Origin: Phormidium tenue FACHB-886
GTDB lineage: Bacteria; Cyanobacteriota; Cyanobacteriia; Elainellales; Elainellaceae
Reading direction: 5' to 3'
DNA length: 64,000 nucleotides
NCBI RefSeq assembly: GCF_014764505.1
Contig: NZ_JACXWX010000007.1
Location: forward strand, 217,242 to 281,241
The notes under the pieces are model-generated. The model saw only the letters and a program-made list of their open reading frames with translations, did no database searches and was not told the origin of the DNA. Position numbers and translations under genes: made by a program. Position 1 is the stretch's first letter, and each line of letters starts with the position of its first letter. Below, one piece after another: positions 17,860 to 26,806 of the stretch.

Positions 17860-18837
17860 ATGGCGTTTATTCATATCCCAAAGCCATGGCAGCTTCCGGA
17901 ACACGAAGTGACTTATGAAGCGGCCTTTTGGAACCGACGCAAATTTATGAAAACGCTGATCGGCGTTGGGATTGCCGGCTCGGTCCTGCCGCTGGTAGGC
18001 TGCCAGTCGCAAAACAAAGCTGCAGAGGAGCCGCTGGCAGGTGTCAAGACCCTATCCGCAAGACAGAACACCGCTTTTGAGGTGAGCGATCGTCCCCTCA
18101 CCAATCAAACGATCGCCGCTACATACAACAATTTCTATGAGTATGGTGGCTCCAAAAATATTTGGCAAAACGCCCAAAATTTGCCGTTGGAAGATTGGAA
18201 AGTAGAAGTCTCCGGACTGGTTAACAATCCCCACACCTATGACATTGATGACCTGTTGAGATTTCCACTTGAAGAGCGCATCTGTCGGTTTCGCTGCGTG
18301 GAAGCTTGGGCAATGGTGGTGCCCTGGATTGGCTTTCCGATGAATGCGATTCTCAAGCAGGTAGAACCGACTGCAAAGGCAAAGTTTGTTCGGTTTACTT
18401 CGTTTTACGCTCCCAACATCACCAAAGGACCCATCTTTCCACCCGGTCAATTTTTGCCCTTCCCCTACACCGAAGCTCTGCGAATTGAGGAGATGGCAAA
18501 CGATCTTGCCTTTTTTGCCGTTGGTGTCTATGGTCACACGCTGCCGAAACAGCACGGCGCGCCTCTTCGGGCTGTATTGCCCTGGAAGTATGGTTTTAAG
18601 GGAGCTAAGTCGATCGTCAAGATTGAGTTTACTGAGACGCAGCCTGCAACTTTTTGGAATACGCTCAGCCCCGGCGAATATAAATTTGTCTCCAATGTAG
18701 AGCCTGAAGTGGCGCATCCTCGCTGGTCACAGCGCAAAGAGAAATTGGTGGGTCCTGGCGCTCAGTTTGAATGGAAGGAAGTACCAACAGCCATCTACAA
18801 CGGCTATGGAGAATACGTGGCAAAGCTATATGCCTGA
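17860..18837 (+). CDS. msrP: Protein-methionine-sulfoxide reductase, molybdenum subunit
   Basis: This 325-residue protein matches MsrP (YedY), a molybdopterin enzyme that repairs methionine sulfoxide in periplasmic proteins. A twin-arginine signal is visible (WNRRKFMKTLIGVGIAGSVLP), with the arginine pair near residues 27-28. The molybdenum-ligand cysteine lies in FRCVEAWAMVVPWIGFP, and further family blocks are SFYAPN and HGAPLRAVLPWKYGFKGAKSI. The sequence LVGC after the hydrophobic stretch could be a lipobox. The membrane haem partner MsrQ (YedZ) is not encoded next to it. A tandem AAAGCATA repeat immediately precedes the start. Confidence 0.92.
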   Translation: MAFIHIPKPWQLPEHEVTYEAAFWNRRKFMKTLIGVGIAGSVLPLVGCQSQNKAAEEPLAGVKTLSARQNTAFEVSDRPLTNQTIAATYNNFYEYGGSKNIWQNAQNLPLEDWKVEVSGLVNNPHTYDIDDLLRFPLEERICRFRCVEAWAMVVPWIGFPMNAILKQVEPTAKAKFVRFTSFYAPNITKGPIFPPGQFLPFPYTEALRIEEMANDLAFFAVGVYGHTLPKQHGAPLRAVLPWKYGFKGAKSIVKIEFTETQPATFWNTLSPGEYKFVSNVEPEVAHPRWSQRKEKLVGPGAQFEWKEVPTAIYNGYGEYVAKLYA

Positions 18838-19435
18838 GAGCGCAAGTTTTAACTGAATTATCAGGAATACAGCAAGCTTGACTGAAGCTTTACATTAAAC
18901 TGGGATCGTTACAAGATTCGTGAGCTACGCTGGGAAGCAAATCAGAATTTTGTAGCTCCAGCAATCTAGAGATTCATTTCAACTGGCAATTCAGTACGAT
19001 TCAAGTTCATAGTGCAGGTAGTTCGCCTCTAAGAGTGTGTTTGAAAGGTGCTTCTGCCTTGAGGGTGCTGATCCTCCCTAGCCCCCTTTTTCTAAACTTT
19101 GCCTTCCCCTGGCTAAGAGATTTAGGGAGATCAAGCAAATTTAACGGGTGAAAACCTTTTTTCAAACATACTCTAAACACCCTCGAAACGTTCATCGCTA
19201 CATTAGGTTTGCTGGAGTTAGATTCAATTAAGTGGATGTTTGAAACGTTCTAGTAGGTAATAGCACTTTCAACATCCTCAAAAATTCTGCTTTTGCAGCG
19301 TTTCTGCTCTTTAAAGAATGGCTGAAGCTGCAAAAGAAGTTCATTTTTAGGGTGCTGTTGCGGTTTCTGAAATATCAATTTAAGGACATTTCAGGTAACC
19401 ATTTAGAACGTTGTAAGTAAAGGTATTTATCCACT
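18838..19435. other. Intergenic region with a MITE-like element
   Basis: This 598-bp spacer contains the inverted-repeat element at 19032-19174, listed separately. The rest is AT-rich, with an imperfect inverted repeat around CTTTTGCAGC/GCTGCAAAAG (about 19291-19335). No gene is recognised. Confidence 0.5.
19032..19174. mobile_element. MITE-like element, 143 bp
   Basis: Terminal inverted repeats of 15 bp, AGAGTGTGTTTGAAA at the left and TTTCAAACATACTCT at the right, differ at one position. They enclose a segment with pyrimidine-rich TCCCTAGCCCCC and its partner TTTAGGGAGA. It has no coding capacity. The size and ends fit a small non-autonomous element of the kind common in cyanobacteria. No clear target-site duplication is seen. 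Confidence 0.5.
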
Positions 19436-19921
19436 ATGACAGTATCCTCCCCCCCAAATACAACTCATCGGCTTCGTCCCGAATTAGGAGACTTTAGCAG
19501 TATCGCCTGTTTCAAGGCAGTCGTCGTTGGCATTGAAGAAGCTTTGGGAGAAAAAGCTGCCACGATCGCCCTAATCGCTGCTGGACGCGCCCGAGGAAAA
19601 CAGCTAGCAGCCCAGTTAGAGTACGACAATGGTTCGCTAGAAGAGCTAACAGGTTTACTCAATCATGCTTTAGGCACATTAGGAACGCGGCTTTGCTTAA
19701 TCGACCGAATCGCTCAAGACGGCGAGGTAATTAGAGTTCATTGCCGTGAAACGATCTGTTCTTCAGGTGAACCGCAAGGCTCAAGCCGCTGCTTGACCTA
19801 CACGCTGGGTGCAATCCAGGGTGTTTTGGAGCAGGTAGTTGGTAAACGGCTGCGTGGCAAGCAGGTAGAATCTATTCTTCGGGGCAGCAACCAAGACGTG
19901 CTGGAGTTTCAAACTATCTAA
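19436..19921 (+). CDS. Conserved hypothetical protein, V4R-like
   Basis: This 161-residue soluble protein is not firmly recognised. The N-terminal part contains GIEEALGEKAATIALIAAGRARGKQLA. The C-terminal part, CRETICSSGEPQGSSRCLTYTLGAIQ followed by GVLEQVVGKRLRGKQVE, resembles the end of V4R (4-vinyl reductase) domains, small ligand-binding folds with a Cys-rich C-terminal helix pair. The usual final Cys motif is replaced. Weak similarity by eye only. It is a single gene with the promoter presumably in the AT-rich upstream spacer. Confidence 0.6.
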   Translation: MTVSSPPNTTHRLRPELGDFSSIACFKAVVVGIEEALGEKAATIALIAAGRARGKQLAAQLEYDNGSLEELTGLLNHALGTLGTRLCLIDRIAQDGEVIRVHCRETICSSGEPQGSSRCLTYTLGAIQGVLEQVVGKRLRGKQVESILRGSNQDVLEFQTI

Positions 19922-20037
19922 AAGGTGGAAAGCGAAGGGCAAAAAGGCTGTCTGTTCTTTTTGCCCTTTCCCTTTGTCCTTCGTCTTTAGAAGATGTTTG
20001 AAAAGACTAAGGCAGAGCCTACAGCAATTTTCACTTG

Positions 20038-20127
20038 AACAAAACCCAATTATTTTTTTGATAACTACGCTTCGTGTAGCTTTCAAAAAATAATTGGGTT
20101 TTGTTTTAGCGCAAAGCGCTAAAACAA
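20038..20127. repeat. Two overlapping stem-loops upstream of the MarR-GNAT gene
   Basis: The first stem has perfect 21-bp arms (20038-20058 and 20085-20105) and a 26-nt loop that contains CTACGCTTCGTGTAG. The second has perfect 12-bp arms, TTGTTTTAGCGC and its complement (20101-20112 and 20116-20127), with loop AAA. Its left arm shares 20101-20105 with the first stem, so the two cannot both form fully. Confidence 0.65.
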
Positions 20128-20159
20128 AAGGGGCTTGACCACCAAAGGTCAATAATGTA

Positions 20160-20189
20160 GCTTATTACGTAAGTGCTTACGCAATAAGC
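20160..20189. promoter_or_regulatory. 30-bp imperfect palindrome, probable operator
   Basis: The sequence GCTTATTACGTAAG...GCAATAAGC reads nearly the same on both strands and ends 8 bp before the ATG of the MarR-GNAT gene. A second perfect inverted repeat, TTGACC-ACCAAA-GGTCAA, lies just upstream at 20135-20152 and may overlap the -35 box. The position suggests autorepression by the MarR domain. Confidence 0.55.
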
Positions 20190-20197
20190 TTAAACAC

Positions 20198-21145
20198 ATG
20201 GACTTCTATCACCAGACTGGAAAATTAGCGCTAGGTAGCCGTCTCCGCAAGCTGAGTGAGAAATTTACAGAAGATGCGGCAAAAATTTATGCACTTTACC
20301 AAGTTGCGCTAGACCCTAAGTGGTTTCCAGTGTTTTATGTACTTTCGCAAAAAGACGCTTCTATTACAGAAATCGCGCAGATTATTGGGCATTCTCATGC
20401 GTCTGTTAGCCAAATCGTGAAGGAAATGACCCTCGAAAACCTGACAATTACGGTTAGAGGTTCATCAGATGCCAGAGTCACAGTTGTCAAACTTTCTGGC
20501 AAAGGCAAACAGCTCATCTCTAAGATCGAAGACCAGTATCTTGATGTTGCTCAAGCTGTTGAAGAATTACTTTCAGAAGCCCAGAATGATCTGTGGAAAG
20601 CGATCGAAGAAACAGAGTTTTTGCTAGCTCAAAAAGACTTCTACACTCGCGTTCGGGAGAAGCGCAAAGCCCGCGAAGGTCAACAAGTTGAAATCATCGA
20701 CTACTCGCCCGAGTTTCAAAAAGAATTCCAGCAGCTCAACTACAGTTGGATTGAGCGTTACTTCAAGCTGGAAGAAGAAGATTATCAAACGTTGAACAAT
20801 CCGGACGAAAAAATCTTGCAGCCTGGAGGACAAATTCTGCTTGCCCGATACAAAGGTGAAATTGTTGGAACTTGCGCCCTAATTAAGCTAAATTCTGACA
20901 CTTATGAGTTGGCAAAGATGACGGTTGCAGAACAGGTCAGAGGCAGGAATATTGGCTGGCTGCTGGGGCAAGCCGCGATCGACAGAGCACGGCAGCTTGG
21001 CGCAAAGACACTTCATCTGGAGAGCAACACCGTTCTAGAGCCTGCCATCCGGCTTTACTACAAACTAGGCTTTCAAAAAGTGGTTGGGCAACCCTCTCCT
21101 TATCAACGGTGCAACATCCAGATGGAGCTGCGTCTCGATTGCTAG
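20198..21145 (+). CDS. MarR-type regulator fused to GNAT acetyltransferase
   Basis: This 315-residue two-domain protein has a MarR winged helix at residues 1-150 ([22 protein letters not shown] is the recognition helix region, [17 protein letters not shown] the wing). A GNAT domain follows at about 165-313 ([39 protein letters not shown] as acetyl-CoA loop, [16 protein letters not shown]). Such fusions are widespread and usually uncharacterised; the effector and acetyl acceptor are unknown. Several inverted repeats crowd the 160 bp upstream. The stop overlaps the convergent pyrF stop by 4 bp. Confidence 0.9.
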   Translation: MDFYHQTGKLALGSRLRKLSEKFTEDAAKIYALYQVALDPKWFPVFYVLSQKDASITEIAQIIGHSHASVSQIVKEMTLENLTITVRGSSDARVTVVKLSGKGKQLISKIEDQYLDVAQAVEELLSEAQNDLWKAIEETEFLLAQKDFYTRVREKRKAREGQQVEIIDYSPEFQKEFQQLNYSWIERYFKLEEEDYQTLNNPDEKILQPGGQILLARYKGEIVGTCALIKLNSDTYELAKMTVAEQVRGRNIGWLLGQAAIDRARQLGAKTLHLESNTVLEPAIRLYYKLGFQKVVGQPSPYQRCNIQMELRLDC

Positions 21146-21861
21146 CCTAGCTCTTCACAAATTCGCTCGAAAGCCGCTACTGGATCAGGAGCTGCCGTAA
21201 TCGGTCGCCCGATCACTAAATAATCTGCCCCAGCCTGCAGAGCCGCTTTGGGGGAGAGCGATCGCGCCTGATCCCCTGCCGCCGCCCAACTTGGGCGAAC
21301 ACCGGGACAAACCAGCAAAAATGATTTGCCGCAGGTGTCGCGGAGCTGTGCCGCTTCTTGAGGAGAGCAAACAACACCCGACAAACCGCTCTCTTGAGCC
21401 AGCAATGCCATCTGTAGGGTGTAGTCATCTAGCTCCAGCGGAACCTTTAACTCGAAGGCAAGCGATCGGGAATTAATGCTAGTTAGCAGGGTGACGGCGA
21501 TCAAGCTGGGGGTGGGCAGTCCGGCGGCTGTCGCTCCTGCTTCGGCAGCAGCTTGGGCCGACTGCAGGGCAGCTTTTCCGGCAGCAGTGTGAACCGTGAC
21601 CAAATCAACTCCATAAGTTGCGGCAGCTCGGCAGGCGCCCGCCATGGTGTTGGGGATGTCGTGAAACTTGAGATCGAGAAAAATCTTTTTCTGTCGTTGT
21701 TTCAAAGTTTTGAGGATGCCAGATCCAGCGCTGACAAATAGCTCCAGCCCAACTTTCCAAAAGCTGACCTGCGGTAGGCGATCGAGCAAGGCGATCGCTT
21801 GGGCTTCGGTAGGGACATCAAGCGGAACAATAATGCGATCGGATAGGGGGGAGGCACTCAT
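21142..21861 (-). CDS. pyrF: Orotidine-5'-phosphate decarboxylase
   Basis: This enzyme catalyses the last step of UMP synthesis. ATG 21861 gives 239 residues, starting [17 protein letters not shown], the normal family start; an in-frame start at 21885 would add 8 residues. The catalytic block is [12 protein letters not shown] (the Lys/Asp charge network) and the phosphate-binding block is YLVIGRPIT near the C-terminus. TVHTAAG and VCPGVRP are also typical. It converges on the MarR-GNAT gene with a 4-bp overlap. Confidence 0.95.
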   Translation of the reverse strand: MSASPLSDRIIVPLDVPTEAQAIALLDRLPQVSFWKVGLELFVSAGSGILKTLKQRQKKIFLDLKFHDIPNTMAGACRAAATYGVDLVTVHTAAGKAALQSAQAAAEAGATAAGLPTPSLIAVTLLTSINSRSLAFELKVPLELDDYTLQMALLAQESGLSGVVCSPQEAAQLRDTCGKSFLLVCPGVRPSWAAAGDQARSLSPKAALQAGADYLVIGRPITAAPDPVAAFERICEELG

Positions 21862-22010
21862 GGAAGATACAAAAGATGAAGACACAAAGGATCAAAACTA
21901 TCCCCATCGTAGTGCTCTTCAATAGCATCAGAACTGCAATTTCCTACCGTCTACAGCAATTTTCAACTGAATAGATCTCAACCATAGCGATGTCAATCTA
22001 CCAAAGAAAA

Positions 22011-22032
22011 TGGCGCACATTCAAGTGCGCCA
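22011..22032 (-). terminator. Terminator of the coiled-coil gene
   Basis: TGGCGCAC pairs with GTGCGCCA around a 6-nt loop. Read on the minus strand the stem is followed by TTTTCTTT, as expected for termination of the gene ending at 22082. Confidence 0.65.
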
Positions 22033-22081
22033 CTACAACCAACCCAGCCAAATTTAAGATCCCAACGTACGAATTTACAGG

Positions 22082-22879
22082 CTATTCTTTACGCTTGTTG
22101 TTGACCGAGTGCAGAAATTCCCGGAGGAGCTGCTTGATCTCCCGCTCTTTGCGGGCGACTACTGCTCCAGCTTCTGCCATTTTTCCTTCTAGCTCCGTCT
22201 GCTTCTCCTTCAGCGGATCAGTGCCTTGCGCTTCGGCTTCTACCTTGGTTTTGTCATACCAGGATTTGGCATTGCCCAGATGGCGCTTGGCTTCTTCATA
22301 GCGATCGCCATACTTTGCCTCCAGTCTGGTTTCCAAAATCTCTAGCTGATCTTTGAGGCGGGCATACTGCTGACGCAACATTGCAAATTCCTCTTTCTCT
22401 TTGACAGCTTGAACGGCAGAATCAATCAGCGAGTTAAGATCATTTGGAGAGGCTTTTCCAGTCTCCTGAATTTCAGTCAAGGCGGTATCCACTTCAGCCT
22501 CTAGACGCTCTGTTTCTTCATCAACTTGTGCCTGAAGCTGCTTAATCTGCGTCTCTGCTTCGTTCAAAGACTGCCGACGCGGTTGGCTAATTCCTTCTAC
22601 CACCCCCTCCACAGCTGCAGAGATATCGTGCTGGACTTCCTTACCCTTAACTTCCACGACTTCCATCACGGCAGCCAGAGCATCCTTGATTAGCGGACGG
22701 ACTTCCTGAGAGCCTGTTTTAAGCTCGCCGATCGCTTGGGATACTGCTTGCTGCACGATCTCTTTAATGCGCTCGGCTCTTAGACTGCCTTCGCCTTTTG
22801 CAGACTTAAGATTAGCAGCTACTCGCTCTTTCACAGAATTAGGATCTGTCTTCGGATCGGTAGGAACTAGGTTAGTCAT
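22082..22879 (-). CDS. Coiled-coil hypothetical protein
   Basis: This 265-residue, highly charged, almost entirely helical protein has no signal peptide, membrane segment or cysteine. The N-terminal half (residues 30-105) is Ala/Val-rich amphipathic helix (KEIVQQAVSQAIGELKTGS...). Residues 105-150 and 165-205 form coiled coil with heptad-like Leu/Glu (QIKQLQAQVDEETERLEAEVD, LKDQLEILETRLEA). The composition recalls apolipoprotein- or LEA-like stress proteins, but I do not recognise the family. It is a single gene with its own terminator. Confidence 0.75.
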   Translation of the reverse strand: MTNLVPTDPKTDPNSVKERVAANLKSAKGEGSLRAERIKEIVQQAVSQAIGELKTGSQEVRPLIKDALAAVMEVVEVKGKEVQHDISAAVEGVVEGISQPRRQSLNEAETQIKQLQAQVDEETERLEAEVDTALTEIQETGKASPNDLNSLIDSAVQAVKEKEEFAMLRQQYARLKDQLEILETRLEAKYGDRYEEAKRHLGNAKSWYDKTKVEAEAQGTDPLKEKQTELEGKMAEAGAVVARKEREIKQLLREFLHSVNNKRKE

Positions 22880-23314
22880 AATCCACCTAATAAAAAGTTG
22901 AAGTTAATATGCTCCTCGCTGCGATGAACATATTAAAACGTTATCTGAAACACCTTGTGATACTTCTAATGTAGGTTGCGAAATTCGGAGCTGGATCTAC
23001 TCAATGACAGAGTCCCTCTCTCTCCAAATAGAGAAAACACAGCACAGGACAGCAGCAAAATTTACTGCTACGACAGCAAATTAGAGCGTTTTTAAGGAGT
23101 TCATTCCATTTTCTGAATGGCTAAACAAATTAAACCATCGTGCTTAGAGCGCGCGCGATTATAGTGTGGCGAATTCGAGCGATCGCACTTGGGGAACAAA
23201 TCAATTCATGTTGAACTAACAGTGCAACAAATAAAGACATGAGCTGAATTAAAGCAGAAAAAATATCCGCGCGTGAACTTCTTCTGCTTGATGGCGTAGA
23301 GAGCTTTCTCAGCG
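22880..23314. other. Intergenic region, nothing recognised
   Basis: These 435 bp should hold the promoter of the coiled-coil gene and the 3' end of the SDR transcript. One HIP1 core (GCGATCGC near 23180) and a GCGCGCGC run (about 23149) are the only notable features. Confidence 0.4.
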
Positions 23315-24088
23315 TCAGGTGTTTCGACGATGTACCAATGTTGCACTCGCTTGATCAGTTGCCAATACAATCAGATCGCTAATATTAACGTGAGCAGGAC
23401 GAGTAGCACAAAATAACACAATTTCAGCAATATCCTTAGGCGTGAGGGGAGTCATCCCGCGATAGACTGCGTTAGCGCGTTCTGCATCTCCATGGAACCG
23501 CACTTGGCTAAACTCAGTCTCCACCATACCTGGGTCAACCGAGCTAACCCGAATTGGTGTGCCCATTAAGTCCAGCTTTAAACCCTCTGACAATACTCGC
23601 ACAGCAGCCTTGGTGGCACAATACACGCTGCCACCTGGGTAAGTTTGATGTCCGGCGATCGACCCAATGTTGATGATATGTCCTCGCCCCTGACGCACCA
23701 TGCCCGGTACTAGCTCGCGCGTCATGTACAGCAAACCCTTGACGTTGGTATCAATCATTTCCTCCCAGTCCTGGACATCTGCTTCATAAAGCTTGTCTAG
23801 TCCACGACTCAAACCTGCATTATTAATCAGCACATCCACAGATGCCCAAGCTTCTGGCAAGGCTTGCAGCGTCGCTTTCACTTGAGCGCGATCGCTTACA
23901 TCCAACGGCAGCAAATGAACTGATGCATTGAATGGTTTTATTTCTTCGGCAAGCTGAGTGAGGCGATCCAGCCGCCGTGCTGCCAAAATCAGACGTGCGC
24001 CTGCTTCAGCAAAAGCTTGGGCACAAGCCGCACCAATGCCACTACTGGCTCCAGTAATCAAAATCGTTTGGTTGTGAATTAATGCCAT
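23315..24088 (-). CDS. Short-chain dehydrogenase/reductase
   Basis: This 257-residue classical SDR uses ATG 24088; a TTG at 24109 would add 7 residues. The cofactor motif TGASSGIGAACAQAFAEAG, the structural NNAG, and the catalytic Ser (NIGSIAGHQ) and YCATK are all present. The arginine after the nucleotide-binding strand (LAARRLDR) suggests NADP(H). The closest named relatives by pattern are YdfG-type 3-hydroxy acid/serine dehydrogenases. The substrate is not determined. Confidence 0.9.
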   Translation of the reverse strand: MALIHNQTILITGASSGIGAACAQAFAEAGARLILAARRLDRLTQLAEEIKPFNASVHLLPLDVSDRAQVKATLQALPEAWASVDVLINNAGLSRGLDKLYEADVQDWEEMIDTNVKGLLYMTRELVPGMVRQGRGHIINIGSIAGHQTYPGGSVYCATKAAVRVLSEGLKLDLMGTPIRVSSVDPGMVETEFSQVRFHGDAERANAVYRGMTPLTPKDIAEIVLFCATRPAHVNISDLIVLATDQASATLVHRRNT

Positions 24089-24321
24089 AGAATCAACGTC
24101 ATAGCTCAATCGGACGGCAACACTGATGCAGCTATTGCTGCCTGGATACTGCTGCCTAGATATAGTTTCCGCAACTGTTGTCTAGAACTATAGCAGCCTT
24201 GCAGAATTTGTGATGAGCCGACTAGTAAGCACTTGCTCAAAGGGCAGATGCTCACAAGCTAAAGGAGGATTGCTATATAATTTCGATGCGGCTGCACCTG
24301 CCAGTCGAAGGAGATGACGCT

Positions 24322-25098
24322 GTGAGGAAGTATGGGCGGGAAACGCTGGCAGTAGCACAGCGAATTTTGATCGAACTGGGACGACGACGGCGATCGCTAA
24401 TCTTTTGGGCAATTTTTCCAATTTCTGTCCTGCTGCTCAACGGCTATATCGTGGCAGAACGAGCGAACCTGTCTATTGCAGATGCTTTCAAGACTGCGGC
24501 TCCTGCAACCTTAGTGGGGGCTGCTTTGTTCTTTAGCTGTTTGGGCGGCAGCGTTGCGACAGTTGTCTCAGAGCGAGAACAGCAAACCCTAAAACGGCTA
24601 TTTCTTTCACCGCTGAGCGGAGTGTCCTATTTTTTAGGTATCTTTCTGGCGCATACCTGTATTGGCATTGGTCAAACGCTGTTGGTCGGCGCGGTTTCGG
24701 TGTTTATGGGCGCGCAGTTTCAGGGTGTTTTGCTGTTGGCAGCGCTGATTATTCTGATTAGCATTGCTGCCTATGTCGGGCTGGGTTTTATTTTGGGAAC
24801 GCAGTTTGCACGACGGACAGAAGATGTGAATGCGCTGGTTGCTGCTTTTGGTGTGCCGTTGCTGATCCTCGGCGGTGTGTTTCTGCCGACTTCTTTATTT
24901 CCAGACAATTTACTGCGAATTGCCGAATACAATCCGATCTATCACATGAACGAAGCGCTGACAGGCGTTTTGGCTGCCGGAGAAAGTGTGGCAGAGATTG
25001 ATAGACACTTTTGGTTTTTGGTGGGGTTTGCAGCGCTGATGGTGGTGGGCGGCTGGCTGTCCTACCGTCGCATGGTTCTCTCAGAGCGGAGGCTATAG
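24322..25098 (+). CDS. ABC-2 type transporter permease
   Basis: This permease has six predicted membrane segments. I choose GTG 24322 because AAGGAG at 24308-24313 sits 8 nt upstream; this gives 258 residues beginning VRKYGRETLAVAQRIL. An in-frame ATG at 24286 would add 12 residues. The ABC-2 signature is seen in VVSEREQQTLKRLFLSPLSG and FGVPLLILGGVFLPTSLFPDNLLRIAEYNPIYHMNEALTG. It forms a complex with the ATPase encoded 5 bp downstream and probably exports a lipid, drug or polysaccharide precursor; the substrate is unknown. Confidence 0.88.
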   Translation: MRKYGRETLAVAQRILIELGRRRRSLIFWAIFPISVLLLNGYIVAERANLSIADAFKTAAPATLVGAALFFSCLGGSVATVVSEREQQTLKRLFLSPLSGVSYFLGIFLAHTCIGIGQTLLVGAVSVFMGAQFQGVLLLAALIILISIAAYVGLGFILGTQFARRTEDVNALVAAFGVPLLILGGVFLPTSLFPDNLLRIAEYNPIYHMNEALTGVLAAGESVAEIDRHFWFLVGFAALMVVGGWLSYRRMVLSERRL

Positions 25099-25103
25099 CG
25101 CCC

Positions 25104-26021
25104 GTGCTGCGAATTGAACATCTCAGTAAGGCATATAGCACTCCGACGGGCAAGCGTCCCGTTCTGGAGGATTTGTCCTTTTCGATCGCCCCAGGAGAAA
25201 TCTACGGACTGCTAGGGCCCAATGGTGCAGGCAAAACCACCACCATCAACATCATCTGCAACCTCTTGCAGCCCGATCGGGGTGTAGTGGAGGTGAACGG
25301 TCAACCTATCTCAAAACGCACACAATCGCTGATTGGCGTTGCTCCGCAGGAGAATTTGCTCTACCGCAGTCTCACCTGTCAGGAGAACCTCAATTTTTTC
25401 GCACAGATTTATGGGTTACCGAAGCGGCAGCGGGTTCAGCAGGTTAGAGCTTGTTTGGAGGCAGTAAATCTTACCGATCGCGCTAATAGCCCTGTGGAAA
25501 CACTCAGCGGCGGTATGCAGCGACGGCTGAGTGTGGCGATCGCCCTCGTTCATCAGCCTAAGCTGGTCATTCTAGATGAACCCACTACAGGACTAGATAT
25601 TGAAACGCGCTACGACATTTGGGAATTGATCCGCCAGCTCAAAACTCAAGGTATTACCACCCTGCTGACGACCCACCTGCTAGAAGAAGCAGAACGGCTT
25701 TGCCAAAAGATTGGCATTCTCAAAGGCGGTAGGTTACTTGCAGAAGGAACACTAGCGCAACTGCAGCAGCGCATTCCCGCTGAAGAAATTGTGATTGTGC
25801 AAACACCCGCAGAAGCACAGGCGATCGCACAAGCAAAACAGCACGGCTTCACACCCAGACGCTACGGCACAGATCTCGCTTTTTGGATACCTCAGCGAAT
25901 GGAGCTGAAAGAAATCATAAACTGCTTTGACGGTGTTCCTCTAGATTCAATTTCTCGTCAGCCGGTGCGTCTGGAGCATCTTTACATCGAAGTCACCCAA
26001 GCCGACCAGCAGCAATTCTGA
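25104..26021 (+). CDS. ABC transporter ATP-binding protein
   Basis: GTG 25104 is chosen because it begins VLRIEHLSKAYSTPTG, the usual start of these ATPases, and GGAGG lies upstream within the end of the permease gene; the frame stays open further upstream but without family similarity. This gives 305 residues. Walker A is GPNGAGKT, the signature motif LSGGMQRRLSVAIALVH, Walker B LVILDEPTTGLD and the switch His in TTHLLEEAERL. It belongs to the ABC-2 exporter type (DrrA/CcmA-like) and is translationally coupled to the permease. Confidence 0.93.
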   Translation: MLRIEHLSKAYSTPTGKRPVLEDLSFSIAPGEIYGLLGPNGAGKTTTINIICNLLQPDRGVVEVNGQPISKRTQSLIGVAPQENLLYRSLTCQENLNFFAQIYGLPKRQRVQQVRACLEAVNLTDRANSPVETLSGGMQRRLSVAIALVHQPKLVILDEPTTGLDIETRYDIWELIRQLKTQGITTLLTTHLLEEAERLCQKIGILKGGRLLAEGTLAQLQQRIPAEEIVIVQTPAEAQAIAQAKQHGFTPRRYGTDLAFWIPQRMELKEIINCFDGVPLDSISRQPVRLEHLYIEVTQADQQQF

Positions 26022-26091
26022 AGTTTTGCTGAAAAACACTGTGCCAAAGGGCGATCGCTGCTAGTCTCTAGTTTTTGGTGTGGAGTGTTTT

Positions 26092-26586
26092 ATGGTGAGA
26101 AAGTTCAGGGTTTTGACCCTGCTCCTAGCCGTCCTAGTCGGCTGGGCAAGTTCCTCCAGCGTTAGGGCGGATGATAGCGTCGAGGCAGGTGATACGGTGA
26201 ACGATGCCAATTCGCTCTCAGGGAATTTAACCGTTGAAGTAGACGGGCTAAAAAGCCAGGAAGGACAGATTTGCATTAATTTATTTGCCAGCAGTCGCGG
26301 CTTCCCCAGCAACCGACAAGAAGCGTTGCAGCGGCAATGCGAGGCAATCGCCACCATTCCAATGACGTTTACCTTTAACGATCTACAGCTTGGGAACTAT
26401 GCCGTTGCCGTCTACCACGATGCGAATGGTGATGAAGTTCTCGATCGCAATGAGTTGGGGATGCCGATCGAAGGCTACGGTTTTTCCAGAAATCCAGTTG
26501 TCCGTACGGGCCCGCCTGAGTTTGGCGATTCTGCAGTGCTGGTTGCAGGCTCAAGTACTAGCATCCAGATTCAGCTAAAGTACTAG
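26092..26586 (+). CDS. DUF2141 family exported protein
   Basis: This 164-residue protein starts at ATG 26092, with GTGGAG upstream. The signal peptide is MVRKFRVLTLLLAVLVGWASS...RA. The mature part matches DUF2141: LTVEVDGLKSQEGQICINLFAS, LQLGNYAVAVYHDANGDEVLDRN and GMPIEGYGFSRNP. The DANGDEVLD loop resembles a calcium-binding EF-type loop, common in this family. It lies in the periplasm or outside; its function is unknown. It is co-oriented with the ABC genes but separated by 70 bp. Confidence 0.85.
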   Translation: MVRKFRVLTLLLAVLVGWASSSSVRADDSVEAGDTVNDANSLSGNLTVEVDGLKSQEGQICINLFASSRGFPSNRQEALQRQCEAIATIPMTFTFNDLQLGNYAVAVYHDANGDEVLDRNELGMPIEGYGFSRNPVVRTGPPEFGDSAVLVAGSSTSIQIQLKY

Positions 26587-26736
26587 CGCCTTTAAAGTAC
26601 TAGCGCTTTCGTTGGTAAGTTCTGTACAGGTGAATTGCTAAGAGGCAACTGTCCATAACTCAGCTTTTTAGGTAGGTCTAGCGCTTAGGCTAGTTCCGAA
26701 ACGAACTATCAGAAAGAATAATTAGTCTTTGTAATT

Positions 26737-26763
26737 ATTGAGCTGAACAATTGTTGACTCAAT
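26737..26763. promoter_or_regulatory. Nested inverted repeat, possible MarR operator
   Basis: ATTGAG and CTCAAT flank an inner near-palindrome TGAACAATTGTTGA whose core AACAATTGTT is perfect. The site ends 43 bp before the MarR start codon, a typical autoregulatory position. Confidence 0.45.
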
Positions 26764-26806
26764 CAATCATTTGGCTCTAGACTAATCGGAGGTTTTGCTC
26801 TCGCCA

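Noticed and set aside
24286..24321. ATG 24286 as permease start
   Set aside because: AAGGAG sits 8 nt before GTG 24322, while the ribosome-binding-like AAAGGAGG before 24286 is 16-18 nt away; retained only as an alternative.
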